Origin: Flaviramulus_B aquimarinus
Lineage (GTDB): Bacteria; Bacteroidota; Bacteroidia; Flavobacteriales; Flavobacteriaceae
NCBI RefSeq assembly: GCF_039543205.1
Contig: NZ_BAABJH010000001.1
Coordinates: forward strand, 1,178,001 to 1,242,000
Length of the DNA: 64,000 bases
Direction of reading: 5' to 3'
Positions 24,604 through 33,539 of the stretch are shown piece by piece. Under the pieces are notes generated by a model that was not told where the DNA came from, made no database searches, and was given only the letters and a program-made list of their open reading frames with translations. A program made the translations under genes and the position numbers. Numbering within the stretch: the stretch's first letter is position 1; each line of letters opens with the position of its first letter.

Positions 24604-25623
24604 ATGAAATATTTACTCATTGCAATACTATGTGTTGCATCTACAATAACTTTTGCTCAAGATAAAGAAAAAACAAATTTTTGGACCTCTGGTAGGCCAG
24701 ACGGTCATGCGCCTATTTCTGTAATGGCAGACCATGTACACCATAAAGGTGAATTTATGTTCTCTTACCGATACATGACTATGGATATGAGAACACTTAG
24801 ACAAGGCACCGATGATGCTACAACAGTTAATGGACACGCTAACTACATGGTCGCTCCTCTTGATATGACCATGAATATGCATATGCTAGGTATTATGTAT
24901 GCACCATCCAGCAAAATAACAGTAATGGTTATGGCTAATTATTTGGAAAACGACATGAATTTACAAATGCGCAATGGCAATGTATTTTCTACCAATACAA
25001 ATGGCTTAGGCGATGTTTCTGTTAATGCATTATACAGCATTTTTAATAAAAATAGAAAAGCATTGCATGCTCAAGTTGGTGTTTCTATTCCAACAGGTAG
25101 CATTGAAGAAAAAAATGTACTCCCTGTCTCTATGGGCAATGAAGTACAATTACCTTACCCTATGCAATTAGGAACGGGGTCTTTTGGTGCTAATTTAGGG
25201 CTGACTTATCTAGGGCAGTGCAACAAATTTTCTTGGGGTCATCAATTAACGGGAATGCTAAATATAAATGATAACGATCAAGATTATAAATTTGGAAACC
25301 GCTATAAATTTAATAACTGGATTGCCGCTAAAGCGGGAAATAATTTAAGTGTTTCCGTAAGATTAGAAGGTGTGCTTATTGATAAAATCGATGGAGCAAG
25401 TACTTTGTTAAACCCTATGATGGTGACTACTGCCGATACAGCAAACTCAGGTGGTACATATCTTAATTCTGGTTTTGGTTTAAACTATTTAATTTTAAAT
25501 GGCGGATTAAAGGGGTTGCGTTTTGCAACTGAAATCACAACACCGCTTTATCAAGATTTAAACGGTATTCAATTAAAACAGAATTATAATTTAACTTTTG
25601 GATTGCAGTACGCTTTTCATTAA
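24604..25623 (+). CDS. Met-rich outer-membrane beta-barrel (transporter-like) protein
   Basis: A 339-residue exported protein with a clear signal peptide ending TFAQ (about 1-19). The rest alternates amphipathic strands and ends in aromatic-rich YNLTFGLQYAFH, as outer-membrane barrels do. It resembles the MetA-pathway/transporter barrel family (PF13557-type). The N-terminal third is unusually rich in Met and His, with segments such as ADHVHHKGEFMFSYRYMTMDM and LDMTMNMHMLGIM, a composition seen in copper-handling proteins. It follows the CNGKC protein by 82 bp and may act with it. The substrate is unproven. Confidence 0.75.
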   Translation: MKYLLIAILCVASTITFAQDKEKTNFWTSGRPDGHAPISVMADHVHHKGEFMFSYRYMTMDMRTLRQGTDDATTVNGHANYMVAPLDMTMNMHMLGIMYAPSSKITVMVMANYLENDMNLQMRNGNVFSTNTNGLGDVSVNALYSIFNKNRKALHAQVGVSIPTGSIEEKNVLPVSMGNEVQLPYPMQLGTGSFGANLGLTYLGQCNKFSWGHQLTGMLNINDNDQDYKFGNRYKFNNWIAAKAGNNLSVSVRLEGVLIDKIDGASTLLNPMMVTTADTANSGGTYLNSGFGLNYLILNGGLKGLRFATEITTPLYQDLNGIQLKQNYNLTFGLQYAFH

Positions 25624-25645
25624 CAGCTCTTTTGTTCTAAAACTT

Positions 25646-25784
25646 AAAAGAGACGATCTAAAAAGTGATTAGCTTTGTCATTCATAGCAAAGCAAAGAAT
25701 CTTGTCAAATTAATAATCAATGTGTTAAATTATTAAGAGATTCTTCATTTCATTCAGAATGACACTTTTTAGACCGTCTCTTTT
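25646..25784. repeat. Long imperfect inverted repeat containing dispersed-repeat sequence
   Basis: The outer arms (25646-25667 and 25763-25784) pair over 22 bp with one mismatch. Inside, GTCATTC (25677-25683) pairs with GAATGAC (25757-25763), and AGAATCT (25696-25702) with AGATTCT (25738-25744). The inner motifs resemble flavobacterial dispersed repeats. It follows the Met-rich barrel gene and could act as its terminator. Confidence 0.65.
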
Positions 25785-25800
25785 TGTTTACATTTACTAT

Positions 25801-26700
25801 ATGTTTTCATCCAAGAAAAGGTTAGATAACGCCTATGCAACTGCAAAAATCATCGATTTTGATGATGATAGCAAGTTTATACTCTTTAGCGATTGCCACC
25901 GAGGCGATAATAGTTTTGCTGATGATTTTGCCAATAACCGAAATATTTATTTTCATGCCTTAAAGCATTATTACATTGAAGGTTTTCAGTATTGCGAATT
26001 AGGGGATGGCGACGAACTTTGGGAAAACTTGTCTTTTAAATCTTTATTGAATGCACATAAAAATGTGTATATGCTTATGAAACAATTTCATAATGCTAAT
26101 AGACTACACATGATTTGGGGAAACCACGATATGGTTTACCGAAATCCTGATTATGTAAAAAAGCATTTATCTACGTACTTTGATGCTAAAACAGGTGCAA
26201 ATGTTGAACTTTTTAGTAATATTACTTACCATGAAGGTATTGTTTTAAAACACTGCGCAACAGGACAAGAGGTGTTTTTAACGCATGGGCATCAAGCTGA
26301 TTGGTGGAATTTTTTATTTTGGAAATGGAGTCGATTTATGGTTCGCGTTCTATGGAAGCCTCTAAATGTTATGGGCATTGCTGATCCTACAAGCCCTGCA
26401 AAAAATTATAAAGAACTCATTAAAGTTGAACGCAGAACCAAAAAATGGATTACCGAAAATAAGAATTTAATAACCGTTGTTGGACATACCCACAGACCAC
26501 GTTTTCCTGAACCTGGAGATATTGCTTTTTTTAATGACGGTAGTTGTGTCCACCCTAGAAGTATTACGGGGATTGAAATTGAAAACGGTCAAATATCATT
26601 AATTAAATGGCAAATTGCCACCAAAGAAGATGGGACTTTACAAATTGTAAGGGTTTTACTTGAAGGTCCCAAAAAGTTAGTAAATTACAAAACTGAATGA
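25801..26700 (+). CDS. Metallophosphoesterase (LpxH-like fold)
   Basis: A calcineurin-type phosphoesterase. Metal-binding motifs in order are SDCHRGD, GDGDELWE, GNHDM, LTHGHQAD and VVGHTHRPR. The spacing resembles UDP-2,3-diacylglucosamine hydrolase-like enzymes, but the protein is too diverged to assign lipid A synthesis. The frame is open from 25759, but its first 14 codons lie within the inverted repeat, so the ATG at 25801 (MFSSKKRLDN) is preferred. Its end overlaps the DUF1853 gene by 4 bp (ATGA), so the two are coupled. Confidence 0.85.
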   Translation: MFSSKKRLDNAYATAKIIDFDDDSKFILFSDCHRGDNSFADDFANNRNIYFHALKHYYIEGFQYCELGDGDELWENLSFKSLLNAHKNVYMLMKQFHNANRLHMIWGNHDMVYRNPDYVKKHLSTYFDAKTGANVELFSNITYHEGIVLKHCATGQEVFLTHGHQADWWNFLFWKWSRFMVRVLWKPLNVMGIADPTSPAKNYKELIKVERRTKKWITENKNLITVVGHTHRPRFPEPGDIAFFNDGSCVHPRSITGIEIENGQISLIKWQIATKEDGTLQIVRVLLEGPKKLVNYKTE

Positions 26701-27491
26701 TTCAAAAAAGATATGAAGGCTTTTTAAATACGCCATGTTTATGGAAAAGTAATGTTATTTTTAATCTGCCTCAATTTAAAATCACTTCAAAATCTAATAC
26801 AATAGAGATTGTTTTAGATGAAAAACTACGTTTAGGTAAATATGTTGAACGTTTGGTGTCTTTTGAACTACAACAACAAAAAGATATTTCTATTTTATCT
26901 GAAAATATTCAAATTCAAAATGACAAGATTACTTTAGGCGAATTGGATTGTCTGCTTCTGAGGAACAACAAACCGATTCATTTAGAGGTTATTTATAAAT
27001 TTTACCTATATGACGCCTCTGTTGGTAAAACTGAAATCGATCATTTTATTGGTCCAAACAGAAAGGATTCTTTAAAAGAAAAACTTACTAAACTAACAGA
27101 AAAACAGTTGCCTCTGCTCTACACTGATGCTTGTAAATCCTATTTAAATGAGTTCCATTTAAATTCTGAAGATATTTCGCAACACGTATATTTTAAAGCA
27201 CAATTGTTTGTGCCTTATCATCATCGAGATATCCAACTTAAAACTTTAAACACAGATTGTATTGTTGGGTTTTACATCAATCTAAATGAGCTAGACCAAT
27301 TCAAAGATTGTAAATTTTACATTCCAAATAAAAAAGACTGGTTAATCCTTCCACACACTAATGTAAGTTGGTTAAACTTTAAGGCATTTAAAGTGCTTAC
27401 GGAAAATTATTTTGAACAGCAATTTTCTGCTTTATGTTGGATAAAGTTTAATAACGGTGAACTAAAGAAAATGTTTTTGGTTTGGTGGTAA
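26697..27491 (+). CDS. DUF1853 family protein, PD-(D/E)XK-like fold
   Basis: A 264-residue protein. The segment LGELDCLLLRNNKPIHLEVIYKFYLY carries the acidic and E-x-x-x-K pattern of PD-(D/E)XK nuclease-like folds and matches the DUF1853 family. Family members are uncharacterised as far as I know, so nuclease activity is only a fold-based guess. It overlaps the preceding metallophosphoesterase by 4 bp and is followed by a convergent ferredoxin gene. Confidence 0.75.
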   Translation: MIQKRYEGFLNTPCLWKSNVIFNLPQFKITSKSNTIEIVLDEKLRLGKYVERLVSFELQQQKDISILSENIQIQNDKITLGELDCLLLRNNKPIHLEVIYKFYLYDASVGKTEIDHFIGPNRKDSLKEKLTKLTEKQLPLLYTDACKSYLNEFHLNSEDISQHVYFKAQLFVPYHHRDIQLKTLNTDCIVGFYINLNELDQFKDCKFYIPNKKDWLILPHTNVSWLNFKAFKVLTENYFEQQFSALCWIKFNNGELKKMFLVWW

Positions 27492-27496
27492 ATGCA

Positions 27497-27826
27497 TTAA
27501 CTCTCTGGCGCTAACTCGACTTCAAGACCTTCCATTTCTGGCGTTATTTGTATTTGACAACCTAAACGGCTATTATCCTTTACATCAAAAGCTTCTGACA
27601 ACATAGCTTCTTCATCATCACTCATTTCTGGCAATTCTGTTTCACTATTAACATAACACTGGCAAGAGGCACACATAGCCATACCACCACAAACACCTAT
27701 AGTACCTTCTGGAGCAAGCTCATAAGACCTTACAACTTCCATAAGGTTCATAGCCATATCTGTTGGTGCTACAATTTCATGCGTTACACCATCTCTATCT
27801 GTTATTTTTATATTGATGTCTTCCAT
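27497..27826 (-). CDS. [2Fe-2S] ferredoxin, adrenodoxin type
   Basis: A 109-residue electron carrier. The cluster ligands are C46, C52, C55 and C90, in the C-x5-C-x2-C...C pattern of adrenodoxin/ISC-type ferredoxins. The N-terminus forms the usual beta-grasp fold. It could serve Fe-S cluster assembly, since NifU-like and Mrp genes lie just upstream on the same strand, or donate electrons to oxygenases such as the Rieske protein at 20889. A -7 promoter element lies about 48 bp before its start. Confidence 0.93.
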   Translation of the reverse strand: MEDINIKITDRDGVTHEIVAPTDMAMNLMEVVRSYELAPEGTIGVCGGMAMCASCQCYVNSETELPEMSDDEEAMLSEAFDVKDNSRLGCQIQITPEMEGLEVELAPES

Positions 27827-27873
27827 TACTTGATTTTTATACTTTTATTAAAAGCATGTCATAATTCGTGCCA

Positions 27874-27881
27874 CAAATTTA
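27874..27881 (-). promoter_or_regulatory. Candidate -7 promoter element of the ferredoxin gene
   Basis: The minus strand reads TAAATTTG, an exact TANNTTTG match 48 bp upstream of the ferredoxin ATG. It lies beyond the terminator of the upstream nifU-like gene, so the ferredoxin is probably a separate unit. Confidence 0.5.
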
Positions 27882-27941
27882 AGGTTTGTGTCTTTATTTT
27901 AATACAATTTATTAGCTAATTTGAAAGGATAGGAAAAAAAT

Positions 27942-27979
27942 AAGGAATCTTCAAAATTTTACAATTTTTAGATTCCCTT
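27942..27979 (-). terminator. Terminator of the mrp-nifU-like operon
   Basis: On the minus strand, arms at 27970-27979 and 27942-27950 pair over 9 bp with one bulge, followed by TA and a run of seven T residues. Confidence 0.7.
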
Positions 27980-28027
27980 TTTCATTGTTATGATATTTTA
28001 ATTGACACTTTTATAGTTGACTTTTAA

Positions 28028-28270
28028 CTACGCATCAATATTAATAACTTGTTCTATTTGAGGTGCATACTTTTTTATAGTCATTTCCACACCAGATTTT
28101 AGTGTCATTTGATTAACACTGCAACCTACGCAAGCCCCTTGCAATTGAACTTTTACAAGATTATCGTTTTCAATAGACAATAATGAAATATCACCACCAT
28201 CACTTTGCAGAAACGGACGGATTTCATCTAGCGCTTTTTCAACATTTAATTTAATTTCTTCTGAAGTCAT
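28028..28270 (-). CDS. NifU-like Fe-S scaffold domain protein
   Basis: An 80-residue protein equivalent to the C-terminal domain of NifU/Nfu. The cluster-binding motif is C47-V-G-C50, and the LNVEKALDEIRPFLQSDGGDISLL segment is typical. It carries and delivers Fe-S clusters. It begins 3 bp after the stop of the mrp gene, forming a compact two-gene operon for cluster transfer that ends in the hairpin at 27942-27979. Confidence 0.93.
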   Translation of the reverse strand: MTSEEIKLNVEKALDEIRPFLQSDGGDISLLSIENDNLVKVQLQGACVGCSVNQMTLKSGVEMTIKKYAPQIEQVINIDA

Positions 28271-28273
28271 CTA

Positions 28274-29410
28274 TTATTTTTTTACTGCTGCGCAACCTGC
28301 CATCGTTGTAATTTTAATCGCTTCGGTTGGCGGCAAATCATCATTTCGTCTTACCACTTCTTGAACTACATTTTGGGTTAATTTCTCAAAAGCCTGTTCT
28401 AAAGGTGTTGCTGTTTGTAATGCAGCTGGCCGCCCAACATCGCCAGCCTCTCTTATACTTTGCACTAATGGAATTTCACCTAAAAATGGCACTTCTAAAT
28501 CTTCAGCTAGATTTTTTGCACCTCCTTTTCCAAAGATAAAATATTTATTATCAGGTAGCTCAGCAGGAGTAAAATACGCCATATTTTCTATAATTCCTAA
28601 AACGGGAACATTTATACTTTCTTGCTGAAACATAGCAACGCCCTTTTTAGCATCTGCCAAAGCTATATTTTGAGGTGTGCTTACCACAACAGCCCCAGTA
28701 ATAGGCAAAGATTGCATAATACTTAGATGAATATCGCCAGTTCCTGGAGGTAAATCTATAAGTAAAAAATCTATCTCTCCCCAATGTGCATCAAAAATCA
28801 TTTGATTTAATGCTTTGGCTGCCATAGGTCCTCGCCAAACCACAGCTTGATTGGGTTGTGTAAAAAACCCAATGGATAATATTTTAACTCCATAATTTTC
28901 TATCGGTTTCATTTTAGATTTCCCGTCAATGTTAACCGCTAAAGGTTTTTCAGCTTCAACATCAAACATAATGGGAATTGATGGCCCGTAAATATCAGCA
29001 TCTAAAACACCCACTTTAAAGCCCATTTTAGCTAAAGTTACTGCTAAGTTTGCCGTAACTGTAGATTTACCTACGCCGCCTTTACCTGATGCTACTGCTA
29101 CTATATTTTTAATACCCGGAATTGGATTCCCTTTTATAACATTTGCTTTGGGTTTAGCTGGTGCTTCTACTTTAACATTAACCGTAATTTTAGCTTTTTC
29201 GTAAACCTGCTCATGAATGGTTTTTAGAATATCAACTTCTGTACGCTTTTTGGCTTGTAAGCTTGGGTTTTTAATTGTGATATCGACTATAACCTCATCA
29301 CCAAAAGTCATGACGTTTTTTATAGCACCGCTTTCTACCATATTTTGCCCTTCACCAGGAACGGTTATATTTTCGAGTGCTTTTAATATATCTTGTTTAT
29401 TTAATTTCAT
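28274..29410 (-). CDS. Mrp/NBP35-family Fe-S carrier ATPase lacking the usual CxxC
   Basis: A 378-residue P-loop ATPase of the Mrp/ApbC group. An N-terminal DUF59/MIP18-like domain (about 1-80) is followed by the deviant Walker A ASGKGGVGKST (107-117) and LLIDLPPGTGD. In canonical ApbC proteins a CxxC after ENMAYF binds the bridging Fe-S cluster; here that stretch reads ENMAYFTPAELPDNKYF with no cysteine. The only obvious C-terminal cysteine is in AGCAAVKK. Cluster binding may therefore differ. Cotranscribed with the NifU-like gene. Confidence 0.92.
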   Translation of the reverse strand: MKLNKQDILKALENITVPGEGQNMVESGAIKNVMTFGDEVIVDITIKNPSLQAKKRTEVDILKTIHEQVYEKAKITVNVKVEAPAKPKANVIKGNPIPGIKNIVAVASGKGGVGKSTVTANLAVTLAKMGFKVGVLDADIYGPSIPIMFDVEAEKPLAVNIDGKSKMKPIENYGVKILSIGFFTQPNQAVVWRGPMAAKALNQMIFDAHWGEIDFLLIDLPPGTGDIHLSIMQSLPITGAVVVSTPQNIALADAKKGVAMFQQESINVPVLGIIENMAYFTPAELPDNKYFIFGKGGAKNLAEDLEVPFLGEIPLVQSIREAGDVGRPAALQTATPLEQAFEKLTQNVVQEVVRRNDDLPPTEAIKITTMAGCAAVKK

Positions 29411-29689
29411 ATTCTATTTGATATCTGTTTCAAAAGACCTCGATATAAAATCGAGATTAGTTCAATTATCATGATTTAACTCAGTGCGTTTTTAAACCAT
29501 AGTTTTCACTAATTAAGAATCATTCTAAAGGCAAATATAGACAATAAAGATTGAAGACAGAAGCGCGTTGTTAGAAGTTTTGTTTATATAGTTATTATGA
29601 TTTGTTATTGAATTTTGGATTAGTAATTAAATCTAAAAACGGCATAGTTTGTGTGATATGTTAGTCTTTCAATTTTCATTCACGAAACC

Positions 29690-30529
29690 ATGAAGCACTT
29701 CTTTCTTTTTTTCTTAGTCGTAATTATATTTAACTCGGAAAGCTATAGTCAAAGTAAAATCGATAAGGCCGAAGATAGTTTAAAAGAAAGCAAAAAAAGC
29801 AAAAGCCGTTCTTATAAATCTAGATATAATAATAGTGGTAGTAATGATGATTCTAAAAATAATTTTTTAACTGAAGTTATTGGAGAGTTTTTTGTTAAAG
29901 CTTTTCTATATTCAGCGTATTCTGTAGCTATAGAAAGTCCATTTGAAATGAAACACAGAGGGAGTCATGCTGTTTTAACTAAACACCCTTATAAAAGTGG
30001 CAATACGGGTAATTATACTTATGAATGGAATGCGGATAGCGAAGTGTTTACAACATCGATTTCTAATCGACTTATATTTGAAACTAATAGATTATACGGC
30101 AATCATTTAAATATAAACACGAGGTTTCTTCAAAGAGTTGGTCTCGAAATAGATTATTTACAGTTATGGGAAGTAAACCCGAATTTTGGGAATAACGCAT
30201 TAGCCATTTATACGGCTTTAGTTAAATATCATCGTGTAAGAACCGAACGTTTTAATGCGTGGTGGGGATTAGGCGCTTCTTACATTGACGGAAATGTTGA
30301 TGAGCTGGGTTTTACTTATGGGTTAGGGGTTGAACTGTTTTTTGTTAAACCTTTTAGTTTGGAATCTAACTTCAATCAAACGCTCATTAATAGTAATTCT
30401 ATTAACAAGTTTAATGCACTTTTAAATTATCATAGAAAACAGTATAAGTTTTCTGGGGGCTATGAGCATTTAAAAATTGGTGATATTGGGTTTTCAACCT
30501 TTAGTTTGGGTGTTGGTGTTGTTTTTTAG
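29690..30529 (+). CDS. Exported protein, probable outer-membrane barrel, unknown function
   Basis: A 279-residue protein with an N-terminal signal peptide (about 1-20, ending SYSQ). A short Lys/Ser/Asn-rich linker (about 30-57) follows, then a region of alternating strands such as LNINTRFLQRVGLEIDYLQLW and FNAWWGLGASYIDG. The C-terminus FSTFSLGVGVVF ends in Phe, as outer-membrane barrels often do. I do not recognise the family. It is divergent from mrp, with about 280 bp between them that show no other gene. Confidence 0.65.
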   Translation: MKHFFLFFLVVIIFNSESYSQSKIDKAEDSLKESKKSKSRSYKSRYNNSGSNDDSKNNFLTEVIGEFFVKAFLYSAYSVAIESPFEMKHRGSHAVLTKHPYKSGNTGNYTYEWNADSEVFTTSISNRLIFETNRLYGNHLNINTRFLQRVGLEIDYLQLWEVNPNFGNNALAIYTALVKYHRVRTERFNAWWGLGASYIDGNVDELGFTYGLGVELFFVKPFSLESNFNQTLINSNSINKFNALLNYHRKQYKFSGGYEHLKIGDIGFSTFSLGVGVVF

Positions 30530-30580
30530 TGGTTAAGTAATATGTGATTATTTGTGAATTTTTGAATAATTAGGACATAT

Positions 30581-30910
30581 TTACAATGCTTTTGATGGGT
30601 CCCAAAATACAGATTCAAAATCCTGAATTTGATTTTCAACAACCTTAACACCTTCATTTTCTAAAAGTTGCTGCATAAGGTTAGTACCATCAAAATGATG
30701 TTTTCCTGTAAGCAACCCTTTTCTGTTAACCACTCGGTGCGCTGGCACATCTTTACCTCCTGACCCATTCATAGCATAACCCACCATACGTGAACTTCTA
30801 GCGGCTCCTAAATATTTTGCTATGGCACCATAACTTGTAACTCGGCCGTAAGGAATGAGTTTTGCGACTTTGTAAACTTTATCAAAAAAATTAAGAGTTT
30901 CTGGTTTCAT
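30581..30910 (-). CDS. Alkyltransferase-like protein (MGMT family without the acceptor Cys)
   Basis: A 109-residue protein with the DNA-binding domain of O6-alkylguanine-DNA alkyltransferase, including the YGRVTSYGAIAKYLG helix-turn-helix and a likely Arg finger (R41, ARSSRMVG). The acceptor motif PCHRV is V-P-A57-H-R-V, so the reactive cysteine is Ala. Such ATL proteins bind alkylated guanine and hand it to nucleotide excision repair. I prefer the start at 30910 (MKPETL); the frame is open from an ATG at 30943. It follows the LysE-type gene with a short gap. Confidence 0.88.
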   Translation of the reverse strand: MKPETLNFFDKVYKVAKLIPYGRVTSYGAIAKYLGAARSSRMVGYAMNGSGGKDVPAHRVVNRKGLLTGKHHFDGTNLMQQLLENEGVKVVENQIQDFESVFWDPSKAL

Positions 30911-31002
30911 GTGATAGTGTTTATTATTTCTTAAATGACACATGTAACATACATATTATTTGAATCAATAAAATACTACTTTACCTTATGGCTGTTTCAT
31001 TA

Positions 31003-31632
31003 TTAAAACTCGCGAATTATATTAATTAAAGTTACAATAGATATAATACCAGTTATTCCACCAATAATGCGATTCATGTTTTTTTGGGAGGTAAATGCTT
31101 TACTTTTTATTTTATCAAAAAAGAAAATATACATGTAGAGCATGACAAAGGTTCCTGTTGCTGCTCCAAATATATAGGACATAATACTTATTTGTTCAAA
31201 CGACATCCAACCGTACGATGCCAAAGTAATTGTCATATATGCTTGGTAAGGAATAGGAAATACATTAATTGCAGACATAAGTACGCCTTGAAAAAACCGA
31301 CTATGCTTACTCTTTATTTTTGGCTCTATTTGCTGTTTTGGTTTTGATTTAGCAATGAATAAAAAATAGATTGTAATTAAAATAAAAATAACTAAAGCTA
31401 CACGACGAAGCACATCAATAACCTCTGGGTGCATACTTAAATAACGCGCAAAAATAGCTGCTGCATATGTTTGTACTAAAACAACAACGCAAACGCCTAT
31501 TGAAAACATAATACCTCTTACGTGGCCTTCTTTTAAACTTATTTTAGCAGCTGTCATATTTAATAATCCTGGCGGAACAACCCCAATAAGTGCTAAAAAC
31601 AATCCTAAAATAAAGACTATGGTAATATCCAC
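31003..31632 (-). CDS. LysE/RhtB-family exporter
   Basis: A 209-residue membrane protein with about six hydrophobic segments. The N-terminus FILGLFLALIGVVPPGLLNMTAAKISLKEG matches the LysE superfamily, whose members export amino acids or related solutes. Between helices three and four lies a basic loop (KSKPKQQIEPKIKSKHSR). The substrate is unknown. It begins 2 bp after the trmB stop, so the two are cotranscribed leftward. Confidence 0.85.
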   Translation of the reverse strand: MDITIVFILGLFLALIGVVPPGLLNMTAAKISLKEGHVRGIMFSIGVCVVVLVQTYAAAIFARYLSMHPEVIDVLRRVALVIFILITIYFLFIAKSKPKQQIEPKIKSKHSRFFQGVLMSAINVFPIPYQAYMTITLASYGWMSFEQISIMSYIFGAATGTFVMLYMYIFFFDKIKSKAFTSQKNMNRIIGGITGIISIVTLINIIREF

Positions 31633-31634
31633 TA

Positions 31635-32309
31635 TTATTTAATTTTGAACCTAATATACGTAATTGGTTTGTTTTGTTCTAGATATTGGGACTCATAAAA
31701 AGTTTGAATACTGGTAACTTCATCGGGGCTACCTTCTTGTTTATAAACATTATGGTTAGCGTAAAGGACTTCATGTCCTGCACCATGAAGTAAGCCAAGG
31801 GTGTACCCATGCATAAATTCACTATCGGTTTTTAAGTTTACAACACCTTCTGGTTTTAAAATGAGCTTGTAGCGTTTTAAAAACTCTGCATTGGTCATAC
31901 GATGCTTGGTACGTTTATATTTTATTTGTGGGTCTGGAAAAGTTATCCAGATTTCATCTACCTCATTTTCGGCAAAGGCATGATCTATTAACTCTATTTG
32001 GGTACGAAGAAATGCCACATTTGGAATACCTTCCTCAACAGCTGTTTTTGCCCCTCGCCAAAAACGGGCACCTTTTATATCTATTCCTATAAAATTTTTA
32101 TTGGGGTATTTTTCTGCTAAAGCAACGGAATACTCACCTTTGCCACAACCTAATTCTAACACCAACGGGTTCTCATTTTTAAAAACTTGTGTTCTCCAAT
32201 GCCCCTTTAAATTGAAATTTGAATTAACCAATTCATCCCTAGTGGGTTGAAATACATTTGCAAAGGTTTCGTTTTCTTTGAATCTTCTGAGTTTGTTTTT
32301 GCTTCCCAA
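31635..32309 (-). CDS. trmB: tRNA (guanine-N7-)-methyltransferase
   Basis: TrmB forms m7G46 in tRNA variable loops. The SAM-binding motif is LELGCGKGEYS, followed by NFIGIDIKGARFWRGAK, and the catalytic region is WITFPDPQIKYKRTKHRMT. The 224-residue length is normal for the family. It is the first gene of a leftward unit with the LysE exporter and perhaps the ATL gene. The region upstream holds a small dispersed repeat. Confidence 0.95.
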   Translation of the reverse strand: MGSKNKLRRFKENETFANVFQPTRDELVNSNFNLKGHWRTQVFKNENPLVLELGCGKGEYSVALAEKYPNKNFIGIDIKGARFWRGAKTAVEEGIPNVAFLRTQIELIDHAFAENEVDEIWITFPDPQIKYKRTKHRMTNAEFLKRYKLILKPEGVVNLKTDSEFMHGYTLGLLHGAGHEVLYANHNVYKQEGSPDEVTSIQTFYESQYLEQNKPITYIRFKIK

Positions 32310-32383
32310 AGTTTATTAACTATTTCTTGTTATTACTTTAATTTTGGTAAAATTAAGGAAATATACTCGAGACTTAATATCCT

Positions 32384-32391
32384 TATCTTTG
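32384..32391 (+). promoter_or_regulatory. Candidate -7 promoter element for the glycosyltransferase gene
   Basis: TATCTTTG matches TANNTTTG exactly, about 100 bp before the ATG at 32493. The implied leader contains the repeat fragment at 32425-32449. Confidence 0.45.
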
Positions 32392-32424
32392 AATTTTAAT
32401 AAAAACCCATCAACGGAATTGAGG

Positions 32425-32449
32425 CTCTTCGACTGCGATCATGACAAAT
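32425..32449. repeat. Fragment of a dispersed repeat (TTCGACTGCG type)
   Basis: CTCTTCGACTGCGATCATGA followed by CAAAT stands out from the AT-rich surroundings. It resembles the TTCGACTGCGCTCA-type repeat fragments common in Bacteroidota intergenic DNA, recognised from memory. Confidence 0.4.
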
Positions 32450-32492
32450 CCATAGCCAAAGCTCGATCCTTAGCACATAGATAATTACTTAA

Positions 32493-33539
32493 ATGAAAAA
32501 AAGAATTTTAGTCGCACCACTAAATTGGGGTCTTGGACATGCTACTAGATGCATACCTATTATCAATGCCTTAATAGACGAAGGCTTTGTTCCTATTATT
32601 GCTAGCGACGGCGCAGCTTTAACATTGCTGCGAAAAGAATTTCCTAATCTTTCAACTATTGAATTACCTTCTTATAATATAACTTATGCTAAAAACGGAA
32701 AGCTTTTTAAATTAAAGCTTCTAAAAGATTCGCCTAAATTTTTAAAGGCGCTTAAAGCTGAAAAAAAAGCTATTTCTTCTATTCTAAAGCATAATGATAT
32801 TGCGGGTATTATTTCGGATAACCGATTGGGAGTACGTAATAAAAAAGTGCCTTCCGTTTTCATTACGCACCAGTTAAATGTTTTAAGTGGCAATACTACT
32901 TGGTTAAGTACTAAGATACATCAAAAAATCATTAAAAAATTTAATGCATGTTGGATTCCTGATGTTGAAAGTGATGTCAATCTAAGCGGAAAATTAGGTC
33001 ATGTTGAATCTTTTGAAATTCCTACCAAGTATATTGGTCCGTTAAGCCGATTTACTAAAACTGATTCTGAGATTAAAAATAATTTAATGATTTTAATTTC
33101 GGGCCCTGAACCGCAACGCACCTTCTTAGAAGACACCCTTTTACGAGAATTAAAAGACTATACAGGAAAAGTGGTTTTTGTAAAAGGTATCATGGAAAAA
33201 GAGCAAACTATAGAAGTTCATGGGCATATAACTATTTATAATTTTATGACATCTGGTTTATTAGAAAAAACAATAAACGAAAGTGCTGTAGTAATATCTC
33301 GATCGGGTTATACGACTATTATGGACTTAGCTAAACTTAACAAAAAAGCATTTTTTATACCTACTCCTGGACAATTTGAACAAGAATATTTAGCTAAACA
33401 ATTGTCTGAAATGAGTTTAGTTCCAAGTTGTGCCCAAAATAATTTCAGAATAAAAAAATTAGATGAAATTCCAGCTTATAAAGGGTTAAAATCGTTTGAT
33501 TTTAAAGTAGACTATACCGATTTATTCAGCCTTTTCTAA
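32493..33539 (+). CDS. MurG/GT28-like glycosyltransferase
   Basis: A 348-residue GT-B fold protein. The N-terminus VAPLNWGLGHATRCIPIINALIDEG has the Gly-rich loop of GT28-type enzymes. The C-terminal half has a donor-binding pattern, with VVISRSGYTTIMDL and FFIPTPGQFEQEYLA close to the MurG motif. It is not MurG itself (no cell-wall cluster), and the acceptor is unknown. The end overlaps the convergent histidine kinase gene by 18 bp. Confidence 0.82.
   Translation: MKKRILVAPLNWGLGHATRCIPIINALIDEGFVPIIASDGAALTLLRKEFPNLSTIELPSYNITYAKNGKLFKLKLLKDSPKFLKALKAEKKAISSILKHNDIAGIISDNRLGVRNKKVPSVFITHQLNVLSGNTTWLSTKIHQKIIKKFNACWIPDVESDVNLSGKLGHVESFEIPTKYIGPLSRFTKTDSEIKNNLMILISGPEPQRTFLEDTLLRELKDYTGKVVFVKGIMEKEQTIEVHGHITIYNFMTSGLLEKTINESAVVISRSGYTTIMDLAKLNKKAFFIPTPGQFEQEYLAKQLSEMSLVPSCAQNNFRIKKLDEIPAYKGLKSFDFKVDYTDLFSLF

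Noticed and set aside
32410..32470. Slightly GC-richer stretch as a small gene
   Set aside because: It reads as a dispersed repeat fragment with no usable reading frame.
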